DNA from: CAVUNY01 sp963843535
GTDB lineage: Bacteria > Chloroflexota > Anaerolineae > Anaerolineales > Anaerolineaceae
DNA: 64,000 nucleotides
Direction of reading: 5' to 3'
NCBI GenBank assembly: GCA_963843535.1
Contig: CAWJKU010000004.1
Coordinates: 310,001-374,000 of the forward strand
Within the stretch, counting starts at the first letter, position 1; each line of letters begins with the position of its first letter. The position numbers and the translations under genes were made by a program. Under the pieces are notes generated by a model that was not told where the DNA came from, did no database searches, and saw only the letters and a program-made list of their open reading frames with translations. This document shows, piece after piece, positions 8,363 to 17,700 of this stretch.

Positions 8363-8601
8363 AAGATTCTCCTTGGTTTTGAAGACGCCTGGTGTCCGAT
8401 TTTCGGCCAGGGGAAAGATTAATATTCTTCCTTCGTCCAATATAGGCCGGGATTGTACAGATTTTATACGCTACTTATTGATGTTTTGTTAGCCTTGATG
8501 GGGCAAGAATTGCCAGATGCGAAAATTCACTTGATTTCCTTAGTAATTCCTAAAATCATCGTGTACAATTAAATATAATCGTAATTTAAAGGTGACAAAT
8601 A

Positions 8602-9774
8602 TTGATAACAAATATCAAAAATCAACCTTCCCTTTTCCAGATTTTTAAGGACTTTTTACGATTAGGCCTTACTGCTTTTGGCGGCCCATCTATGGTGGCA
8701 TATATCCGAAAACTGGCGGTCGATCGCAAGGGTTGGTTAAGCTCTGTGGAGTTTAGTGATGGCGTCGCCTTATGCCAGATGATCCCCGGAGCGACAGCGA
8801 TGCAGACTGCCGCGTACGTAGGCCTGCGCCTGCGCGGAGTAGCCGGGGCGGCTGCCAGTTTTATAGGTTTTGGCCTGCCAGCTTTCGCCATGATGCTTAT
8901 TTTTGCTACGGTTTATGTTCAGACCGGTTCACTGCCAGCCGTAGTCTCTGCGTTTAGTGGACTGCAGGCCGTAGTAATTGCGGTCGTTATCAATGCAATA
9001 GTATCGTTTGGGAAAACGACGGTAAAAACCTGGAAGTACGGCTTAATTTCAACGGCTGCTTTTTTGCTGTTCTATGGCGCTGTCCATCCTCTGCTGGTTA
9101 TCCTGGCGGCAGCTGGATTGGGTTGGTTGATCATTCCCCTGCCTGATGCCGCGGGAATCCAGGATAACAAGACAACCGCAACCCCCCTTTATAAAAGGTC
9201 ATTATTATTTATCCTGGTGATTGGCGCGGTTGGGCTTGCGATTGTGTATTTATTTTCGAGTGACTTGTTCAATCTCGCATTGCTGATGTTAAGAGTTGAC
9301 TTAATGGCTTTTGGTGGTGGTTTTGCTTCGGTCCCGATCATGTATCACGAAGTTGTGGAAATCAATCACTGGTTGAGTGGACCAACATTCATGAATGGAA
9401 TCATCCTGGGCCAGGCAACGCCCGGTCCTGTGGTTATTACGGCTACGTTTATTGGCTATTTGATCAATGGAATACTGGGCGCCATTATCGCCACAATATG
9501 TATTTTTCTTCCGTCCTTTTTGCTGGTGGTAGGTGTTTCCCCTTTTTTCAATCGTTTGAGCCAATCACCAACTTTTCAAAAAATTATTCGCGGGGTTTTG
9601 TGTTCTTTTGTTGGCTTGCTCGTTTCGGTTGCCATTCGATTTGGTATGCAGGTCCAATGGGATCTTACCCATATATTTCTGGCAGTTGGCGCACTGGCAG
9701 CGCTGTTTCGCAAAGTAGACATACTTTGGGTGGTGTTGGCAGGAACAATCCTGTCAATTATCCTGATCAGGTGA
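8602..9774 (+). CDS. chrA: ChrA-type chromate/anion transporter
   Basis: The 390-residue protein is a two-domain member of the chromate transporter family. Both halves start with the family motif: FLRLGLTAFGGPSMVAYIRK in the first, LRVDLMAFGGGFASVPIMYHE in the second. Each is followed by a G-x-x-L/I-x-Q-A/M-x-P-G motif (LCQMIPGATAMQ, ILGQATPGPVVI). About ten membrane helices are apparent. The start is TTG at 8602, preceded by AAAGGTG. Family members export chromate by proton antiport, though many are annotated only by similarity. It is followed 123 bp later by a molybdate-type binding protein, so oxyanion handling is a shared theme. Confidence 0.88.
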   Translation: MITNIKNQPSLFQIFKDFLRLGLTAFGGPSMVAYIRKLAVDRKGWLSSVEFSDGVALCQMIPGATAMQTAAYVGLRLRGVAGAAASFIGFGLPAFAMMLIFATVYVQTGSLPAVVSAFSGLQAVVIAVVINAIVSFGKTTVKTWKYGLISTAAFLLFYGAVHPLLVILAAAGLGWLIIPLPDAAGIQDNKTTATPLYKRSLLFILVIGAVGLAIVYLFSSDLFNLALLMLRVDLMAFGGGFASVPIMYHEVVEINHWLSGPTFMNGIILGQATPGPVVITATFIGYLINGILGAIIATICIFLPSFLLVVGVSPFFNRLSQSPTFQKIIRGVLCSFVGLLVSVAIRFGMQVQWDLTHIFLAVGALAALFRKVDILWVVLAGTILSIILIR

Positions 9775-9897
9775 GGTTCATTTTAAAGGAGGGTTTCTCA
9801 AAAAAATCATTCAGCTCTATGAATTACCATTCCGGTTTGTACTGATTTTTATATTGCATCCATATTTATTCCAAATTGATTTCAATGAGGTGAGGTC

Positions 9898-10722
9898 ATG
9901 AAAAAAACTTTTTTTGTATCATATGCCCTGGTTTTCGCACTTTTACTGATTGGCTGCGGCAGCCCCGTCCCGGCTGCCAGCCCCACCAATGCTCCTACAA
10001 CTCCCGCGGAGGTCGTTTCTTTAAAAATATTTGCGCCATCGTCCCTGACCGATGCGGCCAAAGACATAACCACTGCTTATGAAGCAGCTAATTCTGGGGT
10101 GAAGGTTGCGATCGAATTTGGCCATTCCCCCACGCAGCGGCTTCAATTCACTCAAGGAGCGACCGGAGATGTATTTATTACTGCCAGCCAGAAAGACATG
10201 GATGATGCTGTCGTGGATGAGACTGTCGCCAGGGACGAACCCAGGATTTTTGCCACCAACCAGCTTATCGTGATACTTCCGGCAAACAATCCGGGCAGCA
10301 TACAAAAATTGGAAGACCTGGCAAAACCGGGCGTGCGATTGCTGGTGGCAGTGGTCGATACCCCGATTGGCAAAGTTACCCTGAATATGCTTGATAAATG
10401 GGACAAACAGTTTGGCTCCGGGTATAAAGACAAGGTCATCGCCAATGTCGTTTCGAACGAAGCAGGCGTAAAACCCATTGTGTCCAAAATAAAACTGGGT
10501 GAAGCAGATGCGGGAATCGTTTATATCACGGACACGGTAAGCGCTCCGGAACTAAAAACAATTCCGATTCCGGCTGAACTCAATATGATTACGCAATTGA
10601 ATATAGCGCCGCTTGCCAAAGCCGCCAATTCTGAGCAGGCTGCATCCTTTACTGCATACCTGACCTCATCTGAAGGTCAGGCGATTTTGAAGAAATGGGG
10701 TTTTTTACCCGGAAAACCTTGA
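9898..10722 (+). CDS. modA: Molybdate/tungstate-type ABC transporter substrate-binding lipoprotein
   Basis: A 274-residue exported lipoprotein: signal peptide with lipobox LLIGC (C20), then a Pro/Thr/Ala linker and a periplasmic-type binding domain starting LKIFAPSSLTDAAKDITTAYEAAN. The oxyanion-binding elements of ModA are visible: APSSLTDA, FGHSPTQ, QGATGDVFITAS, EAGVKPIVSKIKLGEADAGIVYITD. It would capture molybdate or tungstate outside the cell and deliver it to the ModB-like permease whose ATG begins two bases after its stop. ATG 9898 has GAGGTGAGG upstream. No molybdenum-cofactor riboswitch was recognised in the 123-bp leader. Confidence 0.88.
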   Translation: MKKTFFVSYALVFALLLIGCGSPVPAASPTNAPTTPAEVVSLKIFAPSSLTDAAKDITTAYEAANSGVKVAIEFGHSPTQRLQFTQGATGDVFITASQKDMDDAVVDETVARDEPRIFATNQLIVILPANNPGSIQKLEDLAKPGVRLLVAVVDTPIGKVTLNMLDKWDKQFGSGYKDKVIANVVSNEAGVKPIVSKIKLGEADAGIVYITDTVSAPELKTIPIPAELNMITQLNIAPLAKAANSEQAASFTAYLTSSEGQAILKKWGFLPGKP

Positions 10723-10723
10723 G

Positions 10724-11533
10724 ATGGCGTATCACGAAAAGGTTCATAAAGTCCAGCCGTTGCTGGGCTTCATCTTTCCTGCCGGGTTCACCGGGATTTT
10801 ATTAGCTCTGCCGTTGTTTGTCCTGCTTTTAAGGGGAGTCGATGCGGCCCTAACCGGTTATCTGTCTGAGCCGACGGTTATACAAGCCGCCCTGCTCAGT
10901 ATATTTACTACTGGCATCAGTTTAATTATCACGTTACTGCTCGGCACGCCTTTGGCCTATTTATTAGCCCGCTGGTCATTCAGGCATAAGGTCTGGATCG
11001 AAACAATTATCGACCTGCCGATCGTCTTGCCGCCAATGGTGGCTGGAATTGGATTGCTCTTGGCCTTTGGACGGAATGGGTTCCTGGGCGAGCTGTTGAA
11101 TATATGGGGAATTCGCCTCCCCTTTACCACTGCAGCGGTGATTTTTGCCCAAATATTTGTCTCAGCTCCCTTATTTATTCGCGCAGCACGGCTCGGTTTT
11201 GGGGCAGTGCGGCCTGAATTAATCGAGGCGGCTTATACAGACGGAGCTACTGAGCAGTACATTTTTTGGACGATCATGCTACCCCTGGCCAGCCGGGCGA
11301 TGTTAAATGGGTTGATCATGTCCTGGGCGCGGGCTTTTGGAGAATTTGGCGCTACCATTATTTTTGCTGGCAACTTGTTGGGCGTTACCCAAACCATGCC
11401 GCTGGTTATATTTAATGGATTTGAGACTAATCTGGGTATCGCTCTGGCAATTTCGCTGATTCTGATCGTTATCTCAGGCGTGATCCTGCTCTTGTTGAGA
11501 AGGGTCGAGAAAGATACAAACATCAATATTTAA
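10724..11533 (+). CDS. modB: Molybdate/tungstate-type ABC transporter permease
   Basis: The 269-residue membrane protein has six or so hydrophobic helices and the ABC permease EAA loop (ELIEAAYTDGATEQYIFWTIMLPLASRAML) summarised as EAAYTDGA...LPLA. The sequence LPPMVAGIGLLLAFGRNG is characteristic of the ModB/CysT group. It starts one base after the modA stop and so is co-translated with it. No ModC ATPase follows: the next gene is convergent. The ATPase must be encoded elsewhere or shared. Confidence 0.88.
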   Translation: MAYHEKVHKVQPLLGFIFPAGFTGILLALPLFVLLLRGVDAALTGYLSEPTVIQAALLSIFTTGISLIITLLLGTPLAYLLARWSFRHKVWIETIIDLPIVLPPMVAGIGLLLAFGRNGFLGELLNIWGIRLPFTTAAVIFAQIFVSAPLFIRAARLGFGAVRPELIEAAYTDGATEQYIFWTIMLPLASRAMLNGLIMSWARAFGEFGATIIFAGNLLGVTQTMPLVIFNGFETNLGIALAISLILIVISGVILLLLRRVEKDTNINI

Positions 11534-11549
11534 TCGAGGCCTGTACTTC

Positions 11550-13322
11550 TTATTGACTCGCTGGAAACTCCTCAGGCCGAATCTGAGTTTCGGGTATGGG
11601 AATTCGGGCATGAATTTGCGTACCGAGGCCCAACTGGCTGTTAATGACCAGGGTGCCCTGAGTGTCCATCGCCCGTTCCTGCATAGAGCGCAGCCCCAGG
11701 TGCCCCGGAAAAACTGCGCGGGCATTGAAGCCAATGCCATCGTCACCGATATCCAGGGCCAACGTATCCCCTTCCTGGTAAAGGCTGACCTCCACCCGGG
11801 TTGGACGTCCGTGCTTGATCGCATTGTGCAGGGCTTCTTGCGCGATGCGATACAGGGCTTCCTTGATCTTAAGGGGCACCTCTGGCTCATCCCTGACATT
11901 TAATACCACTTCCACCCCATGCCGTGCGCGCAGCGCTTCACTTTGCTTGGTGAGAGCTGCCACAAGCCCTTCCATTTCCAGCGATTCGGGACGCAGCTCA
12001 AAAATTAATGCCCGCATTTCGGTCAGCCCGGCCTGGGCTAGCGCCAGCACGTAACGCAATGCTTCGAGCACTTTCGCGCGGTCGGTATCGAACAATGTCA
12101 GGGCGGTGTGCGCCCCTAAGGATATGCCGTAAATGACCTGGGAGACCGAGTCATGCAGCTCGCGCGCCAGCCGTTGGCGCTCTTCCAGCGCGATGCGCTG
12201 CTGGACGCCCAGGGCTAATTCGCCCTGGGCCTTACGCAACGCTTCTTCCGCTACTTTCCGTTTGGTAATGTCATGCGCAATGGCCAGCACACTGGGTTCA
12301 TGGCGGATACTAATTGGGATCAATGAAAGCAGCACGGTAACCTTTATACCTTTGACGTTCTGGAAGCTTAATTCGTAATCCGCAACCATTCCAATTTGTT
12401 CGAAAAGGGTGGAAATATTATTTTGTTCAACCAACCCGGCGGAGGCGCTTATATCTGTCCAGCTTTTTCCCACCACTTCAGAAAATGGATATCCTAACAG
12501 CCTGATGAGAGATTCGTTAACATCCACAAAAACACCGTCTGAGGCCCTGATAATAGCGATGGCGTCCGGAGAAAAATGAAAGACAGTTGAAAATTTCTCT
12601 TCAGACGCACGCAAAGATTCCTCTGTGCGCTTACGGTCGGTGATATCGTAAGAAATGACCTGGACGTTGTATTGTCCGTCGGGGTTTAAAATGCGCCGCA
12701 TTGAAGTCCAGAAATAGTGTTTGCCGAAATAAAGCTCCACGGTATCTTCCTGATTTTCAGCCACGCCAGTTTTGAGAACCCGGACGATTCTTTCATGATA
12801 TTGGTTGCCTGCCGGGCCAAAAAGATTAAGAATATTTTTCCCAATGAAATCTTCCCGTTTCCCGTTTAGATTTCTGGCCGAGATCAGGTTCTCCATTAAA
12901 AGAAAGCCATTCTCATCCCATACCGTGATCGGCTCAGGAAAATTGTCGAACAACGAGCGATAACGTTCCTCGCTTTCTTGCAAGGATCGCTCGACTTGTG
13001 TTCGCATAATTTCATCTTTTCGGTGTTCTGCAATTTCATGCTGCAAGGCCTGGTTGGCGTGTTCAATCTCTGCGGTGCGCAGTCGAACGCGGTTTTCCAT
13101 TTCATCCCGGGCCTGGCGCAGCACATCCTCCGTACGCTGGCGTTCGGCTAAAACGCGATTCATAATCAGAATTGAAATCAGGATTACAAAAATTGTGAAA
13201 ATGACATGGGGCAGGGTGAAGGTTGAGCCGGTTAATAAAAGGTCTATGGCTAAATCCAACAGGATTAGCCCTAAAGCCAAAAGACCATAATAGATCCCAG
13301 TGCGCAGCGCCTTTGTTTTCAT
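11550..13322 (-). CDS. PAS-domain sensor histidine kinase, NarX/DegS (HisKA_3) type
   Basis: A 590-residue kinase. Two N-terminal membrane helices (about 10-32 and 38-56) with almost no external loop are followed by a coiled coil (60-115), two PAS domains (about 115-230 and 235-360), the dimerisation/phosphoacceptor helix with H390 (RELHDSVSQVIYGIS) and a HATPase_c domain (EALHNAIKHG, DIGDDGIGF, GLRSMQERA). Lack of an external sensory domain suggests a cytoplasmic or membrane-borne signal read by PAS. It is the second gene of a pair with the LuxR-type regulator 49 bp upstream, its likely partner. The neighbouring multicopper oxidase and molybdate genes are possible but unproven targets. Confidence 0.9.
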   Translation of the reverse strand: MKTKALRTGIYYGLLALGLILLDLAIDLLLTGSTFTLPHVIFTIFVILISILIMNRVLAERQRTEDVLRQARDEMENRVRLRTAEIEHANQALQHEIAEHRKDEIMRTQVERSLQESEERYRSLFDNFPEPITVWDENGFLLMENLISARNLNGKREDFIGKNILNLFGPAGNQYHERIVRVLKTGVAENQEDTVELYFGKHYFWTSMRRILNPDGQYNVQVISYDITDRKRTEESLRASEEKFSTVFHFSPDAIAIIRASDGVFVDVNESLIRLLGYPFSEVVGKSWTDISASAGLVEQNNISTLFEQIGMVADYELSFQNVKGIKVTVLLSLIPISIRHEPSVLAIAHDITKRKVAEEALRKAQGELALGVQQRIALEERQRLARELHDSVSQVIYGISLGAHTALTLFDTDRAKVLEALRYVLALAQAGLTEMRALIFELRPESLEMEGLVAALTKQSEALRARHGVEVVLNVRDEPEVPLKIKEALYRIAQEALHNAIKHGRPTRVEVSLYQEGDTLALDIGDDGIGFNARAVFPGHLGLRSMQERAMDTQGTLVINSQLGLGTQIHARIPIPETQIRPEEFPASQ

Positions 13323-13371
13323 GTGGAGTGTCCTAAATGTTTGACCCTGGCAACGTGGATATCAAGGGCAG

Positions 13372-14010
13372 TTAATGGGAGGGATTGACCAGGCCTGCGC
13401 GTAAAGCGAATAAAGCGGCATGGGTGCGGCTAGGAACATCCAGTTTTTCTAGAATGTGGCTGACGTGAGTTTTGACAGTTTGTTCGCTAATATTTAATAT
13501 CAGGCAGATTTCTTTATTTGATTTTCCCGATGCCAATTGGCGTAAAACATCGGTCTCCCGCTCGGTGAGCGGTTCGCGGCTGTGTTCGGGTGTGCGCACT
13601 TCACGCAGCAGGCGCGCGGCTACCTGGTGAGATAACTGGACCTGCCCCGCCGCTGCCGCTTTTATTGCCCGGCGCAGTTCGTGCGCTTCGGTATCTTTAA
13701 GCAAATAGCCAATTGCTCCCGCGCGCACCGCCTCGGTGATTGAAATATCTTCCAACACGCTGGTCAGTGCCACCACCTCGGTCTCTGGCAAATCACGCCG
13801 GATGGCTTCTGTGGCCCGGATACCGTCCATAACGGGCATGATCAGATCCATTAACACCACATCGGGCAGCAGCTTTTTCGCCAACTGAACGGCTTCTGCC
13901 CCATCTCGCGCCTCGCCAACAATTTCAAGGTCTGGGTCTGAACCCAGAAACATGATTAATCCCTGCCGGACGACGCTGTGATCATCTACGATCAATACGC
14001 GAACAGTCAT
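13372..14010 (-). CDS. NarL/FixJ-family response regulator
   Basis: The 212-residue protein has a receiver domain with acidic pair D9-D10, phospho-acceptor D55 (VVLMDLIMP), T/S switch (VVALTSV) and K (YLLKDTEA), then a LuxR-type helix-turn-helix (LTERETDVLRQLASGKSNKE...TVKTHVSHILEKL, about 147-190). ATG 14010 is preceded by GAGGAAG; the frame remains open 13 codons upstream but without a ribosome-binding site. It would be phosphorylated by the kinase encoded just downstream. A single-domain receiver gene lies divergently 218 bp away. Confidence 0.9.
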   Translation of the reverse strand: MTVRVLIVDDHSVVRQGLIMFLGSDPDLEIVGEARDGAEAVQLAKKLLPDVVLMDLIMPVMDGIRATEAIRRDLPETEVVALTSVLEDISITEAVRAGAIGYLLKDTEAHELRRAIKAAAAGQVQLSHQVAARLLREVRTPEHSREPLTERETDVLRQLASGKSNKEICLILNISEQTVKTHVSHILEKLDVPSRTHAALFALRAGLVNPSH

Positions 14011-14228
14011 GTGCACTTCCTCACTCTTTTGGGGGAGATCGATGTACATCTTAAGCTGGATTTAAATTCACTCGTTGCTGTGTTTTGAAACGAAAGGCAA
14101 ACATTTATACTCATATTTATCAGATATGTACTTGCACCATGTCTGTAAGTGTGTGAATTAACAATAACAAAATTATAGCATAGGCGGGGGAAATGATATC
14201 CAGCCCGAATCGACTGATTGGAGTTGGC

Positions 14229-14597
14229 ATGATCCGGTTGTTGATCGTCGAAGATCAAGCAATTGTGAGTAAAGGAATGCAGATGCGGCTAGCGGCTGAA
14301 CCGGATTTTTTTGTGATGGGGGAATCGTCCGACAGCGAAGAAGCCCTGCAGATGGCGAAAAACCTTTGCCCGGATGTGATGCTGATCGATGTCGATATGC
14401 CCCAACTGGATGGGATAGGGCTGGCAAAAAAAATTCAGCATTTTTGCCCCCGGACTGCGGTCATTTTTTTGAGCATGCGAGATGATGTGATCGCTTGCAA
14501 ACGGGCCTCCCAGGCGGGCGCAGTCGCTCTGGTTGGCAAATTCATGCCAGCCGATACGCTGATGACGCAAATCCGAATGGCAGGCAACATTCCTTAA
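14229..14597 (+). CDS. Single-domain response regulator (CheY-like receiver)
   Basis: A 122-residue receiver without output domain. D9 of the acidic pocket, phospho-acceptor D54 (VMLIDVDMPQLDG), switch Ser (VIFLSMRDD) and the late Lys (ALVGKFMPA) are present. ATG 14229 follows GGAG at a suitable distance; an in-frame ATG at 14193 is possible but poorly placed. Its sequence resembles the receiver of NarL-type regulators, so it may be a phosphate sink or a truncated regulator. It is divergent from the two-component pair and lies 137 bp before the multicopper oxidase gene. Confidence 0.8.
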   Translation: MIRLLIVEDQAIVSKGMQMRLAAEPDFFVMGESSDSEEALQMAKNLCPDVMLIDVDMPQLDGIGLAKKIQHFCPRTAVIFLSMRDDVIACKRASQAGAVALVGKFMPADTLMTQIRMAGNIP

Positions 14598-14734
14598 TAG
14601 CAAAAAAATTCCAGGATCATTAACTGAAGCGAAGGGAGGTGTCAGGAAAACCTGTTGGCAAAATTCACTGACAACCATTGGAGCAAAAACCTAGAGATAA
14701 AGAAGGGTTGGTTTATTAAGGAGAAAACGCAAAG

Positions 14735-17700
14735 ATGAATAAGATCAGCAGACGAGCCTTTTTGAAACTTGGCGTCACCGCAGGGGCAGCGCTGGCAGTA
14801 CCCTGGTCGGTGTTCGCGCAGACGCCGCCCCCGCCTGAAATTAAAATTCCCCCCCATATCCTAAAGCGCAAAGTCAAACCCGTGGACCGCAAGGCTGCCG
14901 CGGACCGGCTGAGCACGATGGGGGTAAAAGCCGGGGCCGCTTCCGGGCCAAAGGCAATGGATCCCGGAGGGATCCCCCATTATTATGGGCCGTACGCCAA
15001 CTATGCCAACAGCCCTATGCCCAAAGGCAGCATCGCCAGCATCACTGTAGATGCCGGCGGCAGCGGATATACAGCCCCAACCATTACCATCGATGATGTC
15101 TACGGCACCGGTTATGTTGACCCGAATGCAGACTCCGCCGGTACCCACCGCGACGGCAACCGCCACGGTATTAAACGGGGTCATTCAAAGAATTAACGTC
15201 ACCGCCCCGGGCGTCGGCTATTCCGCCCCGATCGTCACCATCAGCGATGCTACCGGCAGCGGCGCGGCTGCCACCGCGGTGCTCGGCACACTCACCGGCG
15301 GGATCCGCAAGTTTGTGGATGACCTGCCTGGCCTGGGTGCCCCCCTGGGTGTGCCTTCAGTCACGCTGGGAAAATACATCCAGGTGGCTGCCGCTGAACC
15401 TGGAATCCCCGCATTTGGCCAGCCGACCGATTACTATGAAATTGCGCTGGTGGAATTCAACGATAAATTCCACACTGATCTGCCAATGACCAGGCTGCGC
15501 GGGTATGTCCAGCTGGCAACCGCAGCGAATCCCGGCACAAACCCGGTGCCCCTGTTTATGCCGGACGGTACCACCCCGATCTTGTTGCCAGACGGTGTTA
15601 CCCAGGCAGTGGCCCTGGATACCCCGCGCTATCTGGGCCCATTAATTGTGGCCTCGCGCGACCGCCCCGTGCGCATCAAGTTCTACAATCTGCTGCCGAC
15701 CGGTGTGGGCGGGGATCTGTTCATCCCGGTGGATGAAACCGTGATGGGCGCGGGTGAAGGCCCGCTGGCTGATCTTGTTAACCCTGCGATAAAGGAGAAA
15801 TTCAAGCAGAACAGGGCCACGCTGCACCTGCACGGCGGCCTGACCCCCTGGATCAGCGACGGCACCCCCCACCAGTGGACTACCCCAGCCAACGAAACGA
15901 CCCAATACCCGAAAGGCGTCAGCACCTTCAACGTGCCGGATATGCCGGATGCCGGCAAAGCCGCGTCTCCTGGGACAATGACCTTTTATTACACCAACCA
16001 GCAGAGCGCGCGTTTGATGTTCTACCACGACCATGCCTACGGCATCACCCGCCTGAACGTATATGCCGGCGAGGCTGCGGGCTACCTGCTCACCGACCAG
16101 GTCGAACAGGATTTGATAAGCGGCACCAACCTGAGCGGTGTTAATCCTGGCCTGGTTCAACTCCTGCCGGGTGTCGGCATCCCCTTGATCATCCAGGACA
16201 AGACGTTCGTCGACGCCACCACCATCGCCGCCCAGGATCCCACCTGGAATTGGGGCATCACTCCTGGAACGCCGAACACCGGCGATCTATGGGTGCCATC
16301 AGTGTACATGCCGGCCCAGAATCCGTGGGACCCGACCGGGGCGAATGCCTTTGGCCGTTGGCAGTACGGGCCTTATTTCTGGCCGCCCACAACCCCCTCT
16401 GTGCCCAATCCGTTCCTGGTGCCCAACGAATACTACGACCCGGTAAATGCGCCCTGGGAACCGCCGTTGCGGCCCGAATTACCCAGGCCTTCGATGGGCA
16501 TGGAAGCCTTCAACGACACCCCCATCGTCAACGGCGTGGCTTACCCCTACCTGGAGGTGGATCCCACCGTGACGCGCTTCCGCATCTTGAACGCCGCCAA
16601 CGACCGCTTTTTCAACCTGCACTTCTATGTAGGCGACCCCACCTTCCTGGACGCCAACGGCTTCCCCACCGAAGTAAAAATGGTGCCTGCCCTGGCGAAC
16701 CCGGCTTACCCGCCGACCTGGTCGGCCGACGGCCGGGCGGGCGGCGTGCCTGATCCGTTCACCGCTGGTCCATCCTGGATCCAGATCGGCACCGAGGGCG
16801 GTTTCCTTCCCGAACCGGTGGTGATCCCACCCCAGCCGCTCAACTGGAACATGAACGCCACCGCTTTCAACGTGGGCAACGTCACCGATCACTCCTTGCT
16901 CCTGGGCCCCGCCGAGCGGGCGGACGTGCTGGTCGACTTCTCGCAGTTCGCCGGTCAGACGTTGATCATGTACAACGATGCCCCGGCGGCCTTCCCGGCG
17001 CTCGATCCGCGCTACGACTACTACACCGGCACCCCGGACCAGACCTCTTCGGGCGGCGCTCCTACCACCCAACCGGGCTACGGCCCCAACGTGCGCACCG
17101 TCATGCAAGTGCGCGTGAGGGGTGGAGCCGGTACTGGGGCACCCCTGGCAAGCGTGACCGTGACCAGCGGCGGGCAGGACTACGATACGGCCCCGACAGT
17201 CTTCTTCACAGGCACAGGCAGCGCTACCGCCGACGCGACCTGCGGCGTGGCCCAGGTCGATGTGGTCAATGCGGGACCGGGTTATGCCACTGCCCCGGCC
17301 ATCACCTTTACTGGCGGCGGCGGTAGTGGAGCTGCAGCTGTTGCCACGGTAGCCAATGGTTACATCACTGGCATCGCGGTGACGAACCCCGGTTCCGGCT
17401 ATTCCAGCGCTCCGACGGTACAGTTTGATGGCGCGGATACGACTGCGGCGGTAGCATCTCTGACCGTCACCGCGATCACCCTGACCTCTGGACCTACCGC
17501 ATTGTATACCTCACTGCCCCAGGTTTACCTGTTAGGCGGCGGCGGCAACGGCGCGACGGCCATGGCGGCCTTTGCCGCGGGGACGGGTTACAACCTGGCT
17601 GCGCTGCAGGCTGTATGGAAAAAGGACAAAGTTGCGGGGAAAGCGGGCGTCTTTGAAGTCTCTCAAGACCCGATTCTCCTGCCGCAAGCGGCCTACAATT

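Noticed and set aside
15642..17108. Long minus-strand frames inside the multicopper oxidase gene
   Set aside because: They mirror the GC-rich codon pattern of the oxidase, lack domains and ribosome-binding sites, and lie wholly within it.
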